A stretch of DNA of 64,000 bases from Chlorogloea sp. CCALA 695 (GCF_003003885.1 NZ_PVWN01000014.1:37504-101503), one strand, 5' to 3'; positions 8,368 through 21,615 are shown, counted from the first letter of the stretch. Numbers and translations: made by a program. Notes: a model not told the origin generated them from the letters alone.

Positions 8368-9228
8368 TTAAGGTTGTGGTGCGGAGAGCTTGCCAGAAAC
8401 TGAAAAGAGGTTTGTGTTGACAATCGTTCTAACTGGGGTTCCGGCGGAGTTGAGTTCTTCAATTTTGAAGAAGTTGTTGCCCGTTGGACTTCCCGTTACT
8501 CTATGCTCGACGTTAGGGTCGCCGATATATCCTGCTGGCGCTTTAGGTGCAACGGCAGGATCCCATACTAGCCAAGGCTTACCGATTGGATTTAGCACTC
8601 TGCCTCGATTGCCAGAAGGTGCAAAAACATCCTTAAAGTTGCACGATGTTATTAACGAGATTGGACAGCCAAAGTCTTCAGTAACATTAATTTCAGCAGG
8701 CTTTCTTAAATCTCTCTGAGTTGCGGTTAAGACCTTAACGCCATAAGGATAAGTTACCCTATACTTCACTCCGTTCCTCAAGCCCAATCCTTGAACTCGA
8801 ATGCGGGTGCGGTTAAAGACTATTTGATCGCCATCAATTACCTCATCATTACTAAAGGCCGCCTCCGTTGCCAATACTAATAATGCTCTACCCGTATTGT
8901 TTGTAACTTCAGCTTCCGCAGTCCACCAAAATGCTTCATCAGGAAAGTTGGATGCAGCAGGATCGAATGCGTCAACAGAGGGGGGCTTTGTCTGGTCTGG
9001 TGGTTCGGTCAAACAGTAGTTAGGTGGATTTGGACGGTCTATACTTGCAGCCAAACATAAGTCTAAACGTAAGCCAGTGGAGTCTTCGTACCACGCCGGG
9101 AAGTTACCAGTTTCTGGCTTCTCTATACCGATTTTAAATAACTCCGCCGAGGCGGGTGTGATATTTAAGCCTGTAGCAATAATTACCCCTGTAACACCCA
9201 ACCAGAGGAGTTTAGATTTTTTTTTCAT
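8368..9228 (-). CDS. Secreted hypothetical protein, 286 aa
   Basis: The N-terminus MKKKSKLLWLGVTGVIIATG, then LNITPASAE, is a clear signal peptide with cleavage after ASA (residue 28). The mature protein begins with a segment rich in aromatic, acidic and cysteine residues (YEDSTGLRLDLCL, NYCLTEPP). The middle looks beta-rich (AEAEVTNNTGRALLVLATEAAF...IVFNRTRIRVQGLGLRNGVKYRVTYPYGV). A pair of cysteines (CPISLITSC) lies near residue 190. I do not recognise a named domain; an extracellular or surface beta-sandwich is a guess. It has its own terminator and faces a 900-bp gene-free stretch upstream. Confidence 0.6.
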   Translation of the reverse strand: MKKKSKLLWLGVTGVIIATGLNITPASAELFKIGIEKPETGNFPAWYEDSTGLRLDLCLAASIDRPNPPNYCLTEPPDQTKPPSVDAFDPAASNFPDEAFWWTAEAEVTNNTGRALLVLATEAAFSNDEVIDGDQIVFNRTRIRVQGLGLRNGVKYRVTYPYGVKVLTATQRDLRKPAEINVTEDFGCPISLITSCNFKDVFAPSGNRGRVLNPIGKPWLVWDPAVAPKAPAGYIGDPNVEHRVTGSPTGNNFFKIEELNSAGTPVRTIVNTNLFSVSGKLSAPQP

Positions 9229-12152
<2,924 letters not shown>

Positions 12153-12175
12153 TCTTCGTGCGCCCAAGTTCGTTT

Positions 12176-13117
12176 ATGCAACTTCATCAAAATTCTGGTA
12201 ACTGGCGCTTAGGGTTAGCCTTATCTTTACTAACAGTTCTCCTCTGGGGAATACTGCCTATCGCCCTCTCTATCGCCCTCCAAGCCGTAGATGTATACAC
12301 TTTGACTTGGTTTCGATTTTTACTATCCTTTGCGCTATTAGTGATTTACTTAGGGGTACGCAACCAACTACCAAAAATTTCAACCCTGCGATCGCCTACT
12401 TTCAAATTACTAGCGACTTCTACTATCTTTCTCGCCATCAACTACTTGCTCTTTGTCCAAGGATTAGCCCAAACTTCCGCCAACAATGCTGAAGTTTTAA
12501 TTCAAATTGCCCCGGTAATATTTGGACTTGGCGCGATCGCGTTTTTCAAGGAAAAATATACTGTACAGCAATGGATCGGTTTTGCTGTACTAACTCTCGG
12601 TTTTAGCGTCTTTTTTCACGAACAGTTAAATAATCTCCTTACCGCCCCTAGAAAATACCTTGTTGGTAGCGGTTTATTAGTCATCGCCGCCGTTGCTTGG
12701 GCAATCTATGCTTTAGCTCAAAAGCAGTTGCTACAAAAACTATCTTCCTTCAGCATCATGCTATTTATTTATGGCGGCTGTAGCGTGTTATTTGCCCCCT
12801 TTGCCAAACCGCAACTCATTTTTTCTCTAAGTCTTTTCCACTTAGCTGCATTGGTGTTTTGCGGCTTAAATACGCTGATAGCCTACGGTGCATTTGCCGA
12901 AGCTTTAGAACATTGGCAAGCATCAAAAGTAAGTGCTGTTCTAGCTTTAGCGCCAATTGTAACTTTAATATCTGTTGATTTCGTTTCCGCGATCGCACCG
13001 CAAGTAATTAAACCGGAAAATCTCACATTTTTAGGAATAATTGGGGCGATAATGGTCGTTTCTGGCTCAATGGCGATCGCTCTAGGCAAATCACCCCACC
13101 CACCAAGAAGCAGTTAA
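12176..13117 (+). CDS. EamA/DMT-superfamily transporter
   Basis: About 313 residues with ten hydrophobic segments arranged as two EamA repeats (first from LALSLLTVLLWGILPIAL, second from LVIAAVAWAIYALAQKQLL). Drug/metabolite transporters of this class export amino acids or small metabolites; the substrate cannot be told. Two starts are possible, GTG 12158 and ATG 12176. I chose the ATG because MQLHQNSGNWRLGLAL is the usual beginning of this cyanobacterial family; neither has a good ribosome site. It lies 5-23 bases after ligA and 2 bases before the hydrolase gene, so the three may be co-transcribed. Confidence 0.85.
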   Translation: MQLHQNSGNWRLGLALSLLTVLLWGILPIALSIALQAVDVYTLTWFRFLLSFALLVIYLGVRNQLPKISTLRSPTFKLLATSTIFLAINYLLFVQGLAQTSANNAEVLIQIAPVIFGLGAIAFFKEKYTVQQWIGFAVLTLGFSVFFHEQLNNLLTAPRKYLVGSGLLVIAAVAWAIYALAQKQLLQKLSSFSIMLFIYGGCSVLFAPFAKPQLIFSLSLFHLAALVFCGLNTLIAYGAFAEALEHWQASKVSAVLALAPIVTLISVDFVSAIAPQVIKPENLTFLGIIGAIMVVSGSMAIALGKSPHPPRSS

Positions 13118-13119
13118 TT

Positions 13120-14742
13120 ATGCTCAAAGCATTACAAACTATTGCGATCGTATCTTTACTTCTACCTATTGCTTTACCCCGTCCAACTTTTGCTGCTCAA
13201 AGAATTTATGCGTCTTACGCAGCGTTAGAGCGATCAATTTCCATTGATGCTTTAGAACTATACGCCAAAAAAGGCATAATTAATGACGATTTAGCCGCCT
13301 ATGCTAAGTATGCCAAACCCCAAGTAATGCAACAGTTGCGGCGAGTTTTAATCACACGGGTAAATTTAGAACCTGTTGCCATTTCGCAATTTTTATACAC
13401 TCCTCAAGGGGAAGATTTACTGCAAAGAATTGGGCAAATTATTCAAACGGAGTCCCGACAAGCTGGCGTTTATGCCTTACGCTCCGCCTTAATTTTAGCC
13501 GCCGCCGATGATGAAGGATTGACATTATTAAATGTCTTGCGCCACTTTCCTAGCACCAGTATTCGGGTGGATTTAAGACGCAGCTTGCAATTTGCTGATG
13601 AAGTAGAAATTATTATTAATCGTACCAATCAAGCGATCGCATCTATTGCCAAACAAGCCGAAACTGAAGCAAGTAGTGCAGTAACAGATTTTTCTCAATT
13701 ACCCGATCTTCGCACTAACGGGCGGTTTAAGTGGAATAAACAAACCCTAACCCTAAGCGATCGAAGGCGCGATCGCGTTTATATTGCCGATTTATACATT
13801 CCTGTAACTTCGCGCCCAGCACCAGTGATTGTCATCTCTCACGGTTTAGCTTCTGATCGCACTACCCTAGCGTATTTAGCCATCCACTTAGCCTCCTATG
13901 GCTTTGCCGTTGCTGTTCCCGAACATCCTGGTAGCAATACCGAAAAATTGCGAAGTCTGTTTGCAGGACGTGCTAATACCGCCGATGAACCTAGCGAGTT
14001 TATTAATCGTCCCTACGATGTTAGTTATTTATTAGATCGTCTCCAGGCTTTAGACGCAGACGATCCTACCTACGAACTCAACTTAAACCAAGTAGGAGTT
14101 ATTGGACAATCTTTTGGTGGTTATACAGCTTTAGCTTTAGCTGGCGCTCCGATTAACTTTCCTCAACTGCAAAAAGACTGTGAAGATCGCGTTAATGCTT
14201 GGAATATTTCGCTATTACTGCAATGTCGCGCTTTAGCATTGCCTGTAACTCAATACAATTTGCGCGATTCCAGAATCAAGGCTGCGATCGCTATTAATCC
14301 TCTGAGTAGTAGCATTTTTGGTGAAGATAGCCTCAGCCAAATCAAAATTCCCCTAATGATTGTTAGTAGCAGTGATGATACGGTTGCACCCGCTTTATCC
14401 GAGCAAATTATTCCTTTTAGCTGGCTAACTACCGACAAAAAATATCTAGTTTTGCTAGAAGGTGGAACCCACTTTTCCACCTTGTCAGAACCCGATCCTA
14501 ATACCTCCCCTTTAGCCTTACCCTTTCCCATTTACGGCGCTTATCCTAATTTAGTTAAGCGCTATATGAGAGCTGTGAGCGTTGCTTTTGCTTTCTCTTA
14601 CGTCGCTAGCGATGCCCAATACTTGCCTTACTTAAGTTCTAGTTATACAAGTGCGATCGCTCAAAAGGTTTCCCCAGTTCGACTGGTTCAAACTTTACCC
14701 CCAGATTTGAACTTGCTCGTCGATACTAAGTTACCCAAATAA
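13120..14742 (+). CDS. Secreted alpha/beta hydrolase with DUF1400 domain
   Basis: 540 residues. A signal peptide (MLKALQTIAIVSLLLPIALP...FAAQ) is followed by a DUF1400 helical domain (about 25-160: RIYASYAALERSISIDALELYAKKG...), which is typical of cyanobacteria, and then an alpha/beta-hydrolase domain. Hydrolase landmarks are HGLASDRTTLAYLAIHLASYG (oxyanion region), the nucleophile elbow GQSFGG (near residue 330), SSDDTVAP with the probable acid, and GGTHFS with the probable histidine. The fold resembles dienelactone hydrolases and PAF-acetylhydrolase-like lipases. The substrate is unknown; an exported lipase or esterase is the best inference. It starts 2 bases after the transporter stop. 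Confidence 0.85.
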   Translation: MLKALQTIAIVSLLLPIALPRPTFAAQRIYASYAALERSISIDALELYAKKGIINDDLAAYAKYAKPQVMQQLRRVLITRVNLEPVAISQFLYTPQGEDLLQRIGQIIQTESRQAGVYALRSALILAAADDEGLTLLNVLRHFPSTSIRVDLRRSLQFADEVEIIINRTNQAIASIAKQAETEASSAVTDFSQLPDLRTNGRFKWNKQTLTLSDRRRDRVYIADLYIPVTSRPAPVIVISHGLASDRTTLAYLAIHLASYGFAVAVPEHPGSNTEKLRSLFAGRANTADEPSEFINRPYDVSYLLDRLQALDADDPTYELNLNQVGVIGQSFGGYTALALAGAPINFPQLQKDCEDRVNAWNISLLLQCRALALPVTQYNLRDSRIKAAIAINPLSSSIFGEDSLSQIKIPLMIVSSSDDTVAPALSEQIIPFSWLTTDKKYLVLLEGGTHFSTLSEPDPNTSPLALPFPIYGAYPNLVKRYMRAVSVAFAFSYVASDAQYLPYLSSSYTSAIAQKVSPVRLVQTLPPDLNLLVDTKLPK

Positions 14743-14749
14743 CTCACGC

Positions 14750-15217
14750 TTACACTGCTTGATAACTTGCTTCTAAGGTATCTTTTAACGGCATCCAGCG
14801 AAAAAAGCGATCGCCACCTCTTTCAATCGCTATTTTTACCCTTGACTCTAATTGCGGCAAACTAGCTAAATACTCTACTTCCTGATTTGAAAGCAAATGC
14901 CCTTCCATCATCCACAATACTAGCCCCTTAGAGTTAGGCGGCAAATTTTCTAAATGGTAATTGACTATCGGTGGCAAGTAATAAACTCTAATGTCTTTTT
15001 TGCCCAAATGAGCGGGGCGTACTCCATGTACTCCCGTCAGATAAGCCGCCAAGTCTCCCAAACCACGAGCCGTCAATAGCAATGTTGTATAGCCCGCCGC
15101 CCGAATTCTCCGTTGGTAGCGTCCTTCATAACCGCCTTCTGGCGGCACGTACAAACCCAACGCCCCCGATTTTTCCAAGTCTCGAATCAGTTGCTTGCCA
15201 GTGGTAATTAGCGCCAT
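14750..15217 (-). CDS. ndhN: NAD(P)H-quinone oxidoreductase subunit N (NDH-1)
   Basis: 155 residues from the ATG at 15217. A TTG at 15232 would add MTTKV, but NdhN proteins begin MALITTGK. NdhN is a cyanobacterial and plastid-specific peripheral subunit of thylakoid NDH-1, used in cyclic electron flow and respiration. Recognised from GALGLYVPPEGGYEGRYQRR, LTARGLGDLAAYLTGVHGVRP, YYLPPIVNYHLENLPPNSKG and the closing GGDRFFRW. It is divergent from the ribosomal operon, an arrangement I recall from other cyanobacteria, and converges with the hydrolase 7 bases away. Confidence 0.93.
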   Translation of the reverse strand: MALITTGKQLIRDLEKSGALGLYVPPEGGYEGRYQRRIRAAGYTTLLLTARGLGDLAAYLTGVHGVRPAHLGKKDIRVYYLPPIVNYHLENLPPNSKGLVLWMMEGHLLSNQEVEYLASLPQLESRVKIAIERGGDRFFRWMPLKDTLEASYQAV

Positions 15218-15768
15218 TACTTTTGTTGTCAACTTACTTAATGTTTTTATTATCCCTACCTATGGAACTTTAAGTTACTGCTTAAAGATTTATTCTATTT
15301 ATAGAAACTGTCAGCCTTACTAATTTACAAATCTTTGTTGCCAATTTGCTTAGACTCATCTAAACTATTAGATTGTGGTCAATATTGCTTAGTTCAACTG
15401 TAAAGTATGCCTTAGTTAGTCCGAAAAAAGCTCCTTTTATTCGCACTACATCAAACTAGGTACAACAACAGTCTAATTACACTCTAGCAGCCCAAAAGCC
15501 AGGAATAACAAGCCAAAGATTGATTTGTTATTAGCACAATAAGTGCGGGATACTAATCGAATTGATGCGTTTAAGTCCTCAAAAACAACTGGCAGTTGTA
15601 GAAGCGATTTCTTGCTAATGTTAGCAATTGCTGAACAATCATCAAAATAAGTGGATTTCGGGTGATTCTGAAATTCAATGTTGATCTGCGCGGCAACTAA
15701 AACAATTGTTGAACTCGCGCTACCAATCAAAACAAACCCATGCGTGAAAAATGGAGAGATAGTTACCC
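15218..15768. other. 551-bp intergenic region upstream of the ribosomal operon
   Basis: It lies between divergent ndhN and rplC and must hold both promoters and the leader of the ribosomal transcript. An 85-codon minus-strand open frame (15473-15730) has no recognisable motif and no ribosome site, so I treat it as chance. No clear L3/L4-type attenuator or riboswitch was identified. The rplC ribosome site GGAGAG (15750-15756 region) is near the right end. Confidence 0.5.
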
Positions 15769-16410
15769 GTGTCTGTAGGTATCCTCGGCACCAAGCTGGG
15801 CATGACTCAAATCTTTGACGAAATAGGACGGGCTATCCCTGTAACTATCGTTCAAGCCGGGCCATGCACTGTTACCCAAGTTAAAACAACTCAAACCGAT
15901 GGTTATAGCGCCATCCAAGTTGGATTTAAAGAAGTAAAGCCAAAATCGTTAAATAGACCAGAATTGGGGCATTTAAGCAAATCTTCAGCGCCGCCTTTGC
16001 GTCACTTGCGTGAGTATCGCGCTGATAATTCCAGCGAATTTACTTTAGGTCAGCAACTTACAGCAGAAATGTTTGCCGCAGGGCAAGTTGTCGATGTCAC
16101 AGGTACAAGTATCGGTCGGGGTTTTGCTGGTTTTCAAAAACGGCATAACTTTGGCAGAGGGCCCATGTCTCACGGTTCCAAAAACCACCGAGCGCCCGGA
16201 TCTATCGGTGCGGGTACAACCCCTGGTCGTGTATATCCCGGCAAAAAGATGGCGGGACGATTAGGCGGTAAGCGCGTCACTATCGGCAAGCTGATCGTAG
16301 TTAGAGTAGATCCAGAACGCAACTTGTTATTAATCAAAGGGGCAATTCCTGGCAAACCTGGCGCATTACTAAGTATTTCGCCAGCTAAAAGGTTAAAACG
16401 CTCCACTTAA
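15769..16410 (+). CDS. rplC: 50S ribosomal protein L3
   Basis: 213 residues, GTG start with GGAGAG upstream. L3 is an early-assembly protein near the peptidyl-transferase centre. Diagnostic segments are [15 protein letters not shown] at the N-terminus, the [28 protein letters not shown] loop that reaches the catalytic centre, and [19 protein letters not shown]. It is the first gene of the ribosomal operon here. rpsJ, which precedes rplC in E. coli, is absent, as is normal in cyanobacteria, where it sits with the elongation-factor genes. Confidence 0.98.
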   Translation: MSVGILGTKLGMTQIFDEIGRAIPVTIVQAGPCTVTQVKTTQTDGYSAIQVGFKEVKPKSLNRPELGHLSKSSAPPLRHLREYRADNSSEFTLGQQLTAEMFAAGQVVDVTGTSIGRGFAGFQKRHNFGRGPMSHGSKNHRAPGSIGAGTTPGRVYPGKKMAGRLGGKRVTIGKLIVVRVDPERNLLLIKGAIPGKPGALLSISPAKRLKRST

Positions 16411-16471
16411 AAAGTAAAAGTCAAATTGACGGCTCAAGGCGCAAGCTTTAGCTGTTACGAGGAAAGCCAAT

Positions 16472-17110
16472 ATGGTTGATTGTGTAGTAAAAAATTGGCA
16501 AGGAGAGGAAGTCGGGCAAGCAACTTTAGAATTAAAAGTTGCTAAAGATCAAACCGCTTCTCACGTTGTCCACCGCGCCTTAGTGCGCCAACTAGCAAAT
16601 GCTAGACAAGGTAATGCTTGTACAAAAACTCGCGCGGAAGTTCGCGGCGGTGGTCGTAAACCCTGGCGACAAAAAGGTACAGGTCGAGCTAGAGCAGGAT
16701 CGATTCGTTCTCCCTTGTGGAGAGGCGGCGGCGTAATTTTTGGGCCGAAGCCAAGAGATTTTGAGACAAAAATGAACCGCAAAGAGCGCCGTTTAGCGCT
16801 GAGAACGGCATTTTTTAGTCGTACCGATGACATGGTTGTAGTTGAAGAATTTGCCGATCAATTCTCAAGACCAAAAACTAAAGAATTGACCAGTGCGATC
16901 ACTAGGTGGGGAATTGAAAGCAGCGCCAAAATTCTCTTAATCGTCACCGAACCAAACCAAAACATTTATTTATCAGCCCGTAACGTTGCTGGTTTAAAAA
17001 TGTATCCGGCTCACCAGTTAAATATTTACGACGTGCTAAACGCCGACAAAATTATTACAACTGCTGCCGCTTTAGCAAAAATTCAGGAGGTTTATAGTGA
17101 CGCAGTTTGA
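16472..17110 (+). CDS. rplD: 50S ribosomal protein L4
   Basis: 212 residues. L4 lines the polypeptide exit tunnel. The extended tunnel loop is seen as [20 protein letters not shown] followed by [13 protein letters not shown] (about residues 55-95), and the globular C-terminal part ends [17 protein letters not shown]. The gene overlaps rplW by 14 bases and the rplW Shine-Dalgarno AGGAGG lies inside it, so the two are probably translationally coupled. In E. coli L4 autoregulates its operon; I see no evidence for or against that here. Confidence 0.98.
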   Translation: MVDCVVKNWQGEEVGQATLELKVAKDQTASHVVHRALVRQLANARQGNACTKTRAEVRGGGRKPWRQKGTGRARAGSIRSPLWRGGGVIFGPKPRDFETKMNRKERRLALRTAFFSRTDDMVVVEEFADQFSRPKTKELTSAITRWGIESSAKILLIVTEPNQNIYLSARNVAGLKMYPAHQLNIYDVLNADKIITTAAALAKIQEVYSDAV

Positions 17111-17411
17111 CGAGCGGAATCTACCGGACATAGTGCGCCGCCCGATTGTGACTGAAAAAGCTACCCTGCTGATGGAGCAAAACAAATATACATTTGCTGT
17201 AACTCCTAATGCTACCAAGCCCGCAATTAAAGCCGCAATTGAAAGTTTGTTTCAAGTCAAAATTACTAAAGTAAATACCTATATGCCCCCCCGCAAACAA
17301 AAGCGAGTAGGCAAACATACTGGGTACAAACCGCAATATAAAAAAGCGATCGTTACTTTAGCTCCTGGAGACGAAGAAAAAATCAGACAAGCGCTGTTCC
17401 CCGAAGTGTAG
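17097..17411 (+). CDS. rplW: 50S ribosomal protein L23
   Basis: 104 residues, GTG start overlapping the end of rplD, with AGGAGG six bases upstream. L23 surrounds the tunnel exit and docks signal recognition particle and trigger factor. Recognised from [45 protein letters not shown] and the basic [19 protein letters not shown] segment. Confidence 0.97.
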   Translation: MTQFDERNLPDIVRRPIVTEKATLLMEQNKYTFAVTPNATKPAIKAAIESLFQVKITKVNTYMPPRKQKRVGKHTGYKPQYKKAIVTLAPGDEEKIRQALFPEV

Positions 17412-17455
17412 TCATGGCTGAACAACTCCAAACTTAAAACTCAAAACTACTAATT

Positions 17456-18319
17456 ATGGGTACTCGTTCTTATAAACCATACACTTCTAGCACTCGCCAA
17501 TGTACTGTTTCCGACTTCTCGGAAATTACTAAAAGCGAACCAGAAAAAAGCCTAACTTACACCGTTCATCGTCCTAAAGGTCGCAACAATCGCGGTGTAA
17601 TTACTAGCCGTCGTCGGGGTGGCGGACACAAGCAACTTTATCGCACCATTGATTTTAAGCGTGATAAACATAATATTCCGGCAAAAGTAGCAGCCATTGA
17701 GTACGATCCCAATCGCAACGCTCGAATTGCTTTGCTGTTTTACCGAGATGGGGAAAAAAGATATATTATTCATCCCGCAGGTTTAGCCGTTGGGACAATG
17801 ATTATCTCTGGGCCCGATTCGCCTTACGAAGACGGAAATGCCTTACCTTTATCGAATATTCCTTTGGGTACAAGCGTCCACAACGTCGAATTAACTGCTG
17901 GTAAAGGCGGTCAAATCGTGCGTGCGGCGGGTGCAAGCGCTCAAGTAGTAGCAAAGGAAGGCGATTACGTCACCCTGAAGCTACCATCTGGAGAAGTGCG
18001 GCTAATTCGCCGCGAATGCTACGCAACTCTAGGACAAGTAGGCAACGCCGAAATGCGAAACCTCAGCGCTGGTAAAGCTGGGCGCAATCGCTGGAAAGGT
18101 CGCCGTCCCAAAGTTAGAGGTAGCGTCATGAACCCCGTAGACCACCCACATGGAGGTGGTGAAGGTAGAGCGCCTATTGGTAGACCGGGTCCGGTTACTC
18201 CTTGGGGTAAACCAACCTTGGGTTACAAGACTCGGAAGAAGAAGAAAGCTAGTAGCGCTCTAATTATCCGTCGTCGGCGCAAATCCTCGAAACGTGGTAG
18301 AGGCGGTAGAGAGTCTTAA
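17456..18319 (+). CDS. rplB: 50S ribosomal protein L2
   Basis: 287 residues. L2 is needed for subunit joining and peptidyl transfer. Signatures are the N-terminal [46 protein letters not shown] in the OB domain, and the C-terminal [21 protein letters not shown] containing the functionally important histidine. It follows rplW by 44 bases. Confidence 0.98.
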   Translation: MGTRSYKPYTSSTRQCTVSDFSEITKSEPEKSLTYTVHRPKGRNNRGVITSRRRGGGHKQLYRTIDFKRDKHNIPAKVAAIEYDPNRNARIALLFYRDGEKRYIIHPAGLAVGTMIISGPDSPYEDGNALPLSNIPLGTSVHNVELTAGKGGQIVRAAGASAQVVAKEGDYVTLKLPSGEVRLIRRECYATLGQVGNAEMRNLSAGKAGRNRWKGRRPKVRGSVMNPVDHPHGGGEGRAPIGRPGPVTPWGKPTLGYKTRKKKKASSALIIRRRRKSSKRGRGGRES

Positions 18320-18376
18320 ATCAGTTTTGTTCATTTCAAAACTAACAACTAATTACTCACTTCAAAACATTAAATT

Positions 18377-18655
18377 ATGGGTCGCTCACTAAAAAAAGGG
18401 CCTTTTGTAGCCGATAGCTTACTCACCAAAGTAGAAAAGCTAAATGCCAAAGGTGAAAAACAAGTAATCAAAACTTGGTCGCGTGCTTCTACAATTTTGC
18501 CGCAAATGGTCGGTCATACGATCGCAGTCCATAACGGCAGACAGCACATACCAGTTTTTTTAAGCGAACAGATGGTTGGACACAAATTAGGCGAATTTGC
18601 CCCAACTCGGACGTTTCGCGGTCACTCCAAAAGTGACAAAAAAGCCGGGAGATAA
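18377..18655 (+). CDS. rpsS: 30S ribosomal protein S19
   Basis: 92 residues, starting [16 protein letters not shown], the standard S19 beginning. S19 sits in the 30S head with S13 near the A site. The conserved [22 protein letters not shown] and [16 protein letters not shown] segments are present. Order rplB-rpsS-rplV is the usual one. Confidence 0.98.
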   Translation: MGRSLKKGPFVADSLLTKVEKLNAKGEKQVIKTWSRASTILPQMVGHTIAVHNGRQHIPVFLSEQMVGHKLGEFAPTRTFRGHSKSDKKAGR

Positions 18656-18689
18656 AGCTTTTAATCTCTAAAAGCTACAGGAGAAAATT

Positions 18690-19049
18690 ATGGCTACAGA
18701 TCAAAAAGAAATCAAAGCGATCGCCCGTTATATTCGGATGTCACCTTTTAAAGTGCGTCGAGTTCTCGATCAAATTCGTGGGCGATCGTACAGGGAAGCA
18801 TTAATAATTCTTGAGTTTATGCCTTATCGCGCCTGCGATCCAGTGCTGAAAGTATTGCGGAGCGCCGTCGCCAACGCAGAGCATAACGCCGGACTCGACC
18901 CCGCCGAACTAAAAATCTCTCAAGCCTTTGCTGACCAAGGGCCCGTACTTAAACGTTTTCAACCAAGAGCGCAAGGTCGGGCATACCAAATCCGCAAACC
19001 AACGTGTCATATCACTGTGACCGTTGCTGTAGGCGAACCAACAAAATAA
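18690..19049 (+). CDS. rplV: 50S ribosomal protein L22
   Basis: 119 residues, with AGGAG seven bases before the ATG. L22 contacts all 23S domains and lines the exit tunnel through its beta-hairpin, seen as [20 protein letters not shown] near the C-terminus. The N-terminal [20 protein letters not shown] is the family signature. Confidence 0.98.
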   Translation: MATDQKEIKAIARYIRMSPFKVRRVLDQIRGRSYREALIILEFMPYRACDPVLKVLRSAVANAEHNAGLDPAELKISQAFADQGPVLKRFQPRAQGRAYQIRKPTCHITVTVAVGEPTK

Positions 19050-19073
19050 TCATCACTCAAGGACTTATTATTT

Positions 19074-19826
19074 GTGGGACAAAAGATAAATCCAGTCGGT
19101 TTCCGCCTGGGTATCACTCAAGAGCATCGTTCGCAATGGTTCGCCGATCCTCAGCGCTACCCTAGCCTGCTCCAAGAAGACTACAAGTTGCGGCAGTACA
19201 TAGAAAAAAAACTCGGTCGGCTGGCAGCTAACAACGCTGGAATTGCCCAAGTTAAAATCTCTCGTAAAGCCGACCAAATCGAGCTAGAAGTTAGTACGGC
19301 TCGTCCTGGAGTGGTCGTAGGTCGTGGCGGTACAGGTATTGAAGCCTTGCGTACCGGGCTTAACGAACTACTAGGGGGCAATCGCCAAATTCGGATCAAC
19401 GTGGTAGAAGTGCCTCAAGTTGATGCCAATGCTTACTTGATCGCCGAGTACATCGCCGGACAACTAGAGCGCCGGGTTTCCTTCCGTCGCGTAGTGCGCC
19501 AATCGATCCAACGCGCTCAAAGGGCTGGGATTCAAGGGATCAGAATTCAAGTCGGCGGTCGTCTTAACGGCGCAGAAATTGCCCGGACAGAATGGACTCG
19601 TGAAGGCAGAGTACCTTTGCATACTTTACGCGCCGATATAGATTACGCCTACTGTACCGCCAAAACTATTTACGGCATCTTGGGTGTAAAAGTGTGGGTC
19701 TTCAAGGGTGAAATTATCCCCGGACAAGAACAAACACCCACTCCTGACGACACTAACGGGCCGCGCCGTCGTACTCAACAACGCCGCCGCCCACAGTTTG
19801 AAGACCGCTCTAATGAAGGAAATTAG
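19074..19826 (+). CDS. rpsC: 30S ribosomal protein S3
   Basis: 250 residues, GTG start ([18 protein letters not shown]). S3 forms part of the mRNA entry tunnel and has helicase-like activity with S4 and S5. The KH domain carries [17 protein letters not shown], and the C-terminal domain has [32 protein letters not shown] low-complexity basic tail ([22 protein letters not shown]) extends beyond the E. coli length, as in other cyanobacteria. Confidence 0.98.
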   Translation: MGQKINPVGFRLGITQEHRSQWFADPQRYPSLLQEDYKLRQYIEKKLGRLAANNAGIAQVKISRKADQIELEVSTARPGVVVGRGGTGIEALRTGLNELLGGNRQIRINVVEVPQVDANAYLIAEYIAGQLERRVSFRRVVRQSIQRAQRAGIQGIRIQVGGRLNGAEIARTEWTREGRVPLHTLRADIDYAYCTAKTIYGILGVKVWVFKGEIIPGQEQTPTPDDTNGPRRRTQQRRRPQFEDRSNEGN

Positions 19827-19874
19827 TAAGCTATTTACTAATTTTCGCCCCCTGCCCACTTCCTGATTAATGTC

Positions 19875-20297
19875 ATGTTAAGTCCAAGAAGAACAAAATT
19901 CCGCAAACAACAACGCGGACGAATGAGAGGACTAGCTACTAAAGGTAGCACCCTAAACTTTGGCGATTTTGGCTTGCAAGCTCAAGAACCCTCTTGGATT
20001 ACTTCAAGGCAAATTGAAGCAAGTCGTCGAGCTATGAACCGTTACTTGCGTCGTGGTGGCAAAATCTGGATTCGGATTTTCCCCGATAAGCCTGTAACTA
20101 TGCGCCCCGCCGAAACTCGGATGGGTTCGGGTAAAGGTTCTCCCGAATTTTGGGTAGCTGTAGTCAAGCCAGGACGAATTTTATTTGAAATTACTGGTGT
20201 TCCTGAAGCTACAGCCCGTGAAGCTATGCGTCTTGCTTCCCACAAATTGCCAATTCATACCAAGTTTATTATGCGCGAACAATTGGAGGAAGTATAA
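19875..20297 (+). CDS. rplP: 50S ribosomal protein L16
   Basis: 140 residues. L16 helps position tRNA in the A site and bridges the central protuberance. Signatures are [51 protein letters not shown] and [22 protein letters not shown]. It is followed by rpmC after 3 bases, with GGAGG at its 3' end serving as the rpmC ribosome site. Confidence 0.98.
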   Translation: MLSPRRTKFRKQQRGRMRGLATKGSTLNFGDFGLQAQEPSWITSRQIEASRRAMNRYLRRGGKIWIRIFPDKPVTMRPAETRMGSGKGSPEFWVAVVKPGRILFEITGVPEATAREAMRLASHKLPIHTKFIMREQLEEV

Positions 20298-20300
20298 ATA

Positions 20301-20525
20301 ATGGCACTTCCAAAAATTTCTGAAGCTCGAAGCTTAAACGACGAGGAATTGAACGAGGAAATTACTACCGTCAAAAAACAACTGTTTCAGTTGCGGCTAC
20401 AAAAAGCCACCAGACAGCTAGAAAAACCTCACAAATTCCGCCACGCCAAACATCGGTTAGCGCAGTTACTAAGTGTAGAACACGAACGGAAACTCGCAAC
20501 TACCGCAGCCGCAGTACCAGAGTAA
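20301..20525 (+). CDS. rpmC: 50S ribosomal protein L29
   Basis: 74 residues, helical hairpin of the L29 type: LPKISEARSLNDEELNEEITTVKKQLFQLRLQKATRQL followed by a second helix with AKHRLAQLLSVEHERKLA. L29 sits next to L23 at the tunnel exit. It lies between rplP and rpsQ with gaps of 3 and 6 bases. Confidence 0.96.
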   Translation: MALPKISEARSLNDEELNEEITTVKKQLFQLRLQKATRQLEKPHKFRHAKHRLAQLLSVEHERKLATTAAAVPE

Positions 20526-20531
20526 GTAATT

Positions 20532-20810
20532 ATGGCAGTCAAAGAAAGAGTTGGCTTAGTGGTGAGCGATAAAATGCAGAAAACGGTGGTAGTTGCCATC
20601 GAAAACCGCTCTCCTCATCCTAAGTACGGCAAAATTGTAGTCCGCACCCAGCGTTACAAAGTTCACGACGAAGAAAATAAATGTGTAGTGGGCGATCGCG
20701 TCCGCATTCAAGAAACCAGACCTTTGAGCAAAACTAAGCGCTGGGTTGTACTAGATATCCTTAATCGGACGGTAGCTACTACTGCACCCACAGAGGAGGC
20801 GCAACCGTGA
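20532..20810 (+). CDS. rpsQ: 30S ribosomal protein S17
   Basis: 92 residues of OB-fold S17: [31 protein letters not shown] and [20 protein letters not shown]17 binds 16S rRNA helices early in assembly. Its stop overlaps the GTG of rplN (GTGA, 4-base overlap), and GAGGAGG lies just upstream, indicating coupled translation. Confidence 0.97.
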   Translation: MAVKERVGLVVSDKMQKTVVVAIENRSPHPKYGKIVVRTQRYKVHDEENKCVVGDRVRIQETRPLSKTKRWVVLDILNRTVATTAPTEEAQP

Positions 20811-21181
20811 TTCAACCCCAAACTTATCTCACCGTCGCTGACAATAGCGGCGCGAGAAAATTGATGTGTATCCGCGTTTTGGGTGGTGGCGGTGGTAATC
20901 GTCGTTACGGCAACGTAGGCGATGTAATTATTGCCGTTGTTAAAGATGCTAGTCCCAACATGGCTGTAAAAAAATCCGATGTCGTCCGCGCCGTCATAGT
21001 GCGTACTCGTAAAGGCATGAACCGTGATAGCGGGATGTGTATACGTTTTGACGATAATGCCGCCGTGATTATTAACGCCGATGGCAATCCTAGAGGCACT
21101 CGCGTCTTTGGACCTGTAGCGCGGGAACTAAGAGATAAAAACTTTACTAAAATTGTTTCTCTGGCTCCAGAGGTACTGTAA
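20807..21181 (+). CDS. rplN: 50S ribosomal protein L14
   Basis: 124 residues, GTG start within the rpsQ stop overlap. L14 forms intersubunit bridge B8. Family features are [36 protein letters not shown] and [28 protein letters not shown]. The stop overlaps the start of rplX by one base (TAATG). Confidence 0.98.
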   Translation: MIQPQTYLTVADNSGARKLMCIRVLGGGGGNRRYGNVGDVIIAVVKDASPNMAVKKSDVVRAVIVRTRKGMNRDSGMCIRFDDNAAVIINADGNPRGTRVFGPVARELRDKNFTKIVSLAPEVL

Positions 21182-21540
21182 TGGCAACAACTAAGCAATC
21201 AAACAAGCTACCTCAACGGTACAAAATGCACGTCAAAACTGGCGATACTGTGCAAGTAATTGCTGGTAAAGATCGGGGCAAAGTCGGCGAAATTGTCCAG
21301 ATTTTTCCGAAAACAAGCAAGGTGACAATTAAGGGCGTGAATATTAAAACAAAACACGTCAAACCCCAGCAAGAAGGCGAATCTGGTCAAATTGTCACCT
21401 CTGAGTTTCCTATTCATAGCTCAAATGTGATGCTGTATTCGACCAAGCAAAACGTAGCTAGTCGGGTTTGCTATACCTTTAACGAACAAGGGCGCAAACT
21501 ACGGATGCTCAAAAAAACTGGTGAAATACTCGATAAGTAG
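21181..21540 (+). CDS. rplX: 50S ribosomal protein L24
   Basis: 119 residues. L24 starts 50S assembly. The KOW motif ([36 protein letters not shown]) sits at residues 20-57, followed by [10 protein letters not shown]. The start overlaps the rplN stop by one base. A 75-base spacer before rplE carries a small CCCTG / CAGGG hairpin. Confidence 0.97.
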   Translation: MATTKQSNKLPQRYKMHVKTGDTVQVIAGKDRGKVGEIVQIFPKTSKVTIKGVNIKTKHVKPQQEGESGQIVTSEFPIHSSNVMLYSTKQNVASRVCYTFNEQGRKLRMLKKTGEILDK

Positions 21541-21615
21541 TAGTCTCAGCTTTTGGCTAAGTCCACTCAAATCTATTATCAACCCTGACCAAGACCAGGG
21601 AAAAAGTGCAAAACT

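Noticed and set aside
15473..15730. 85-codon open frame on the minus strand upstream of rplC
   Set aside because: No recognisable motif and no ribosome-binding site; it lies in the expected promoter and leader region.
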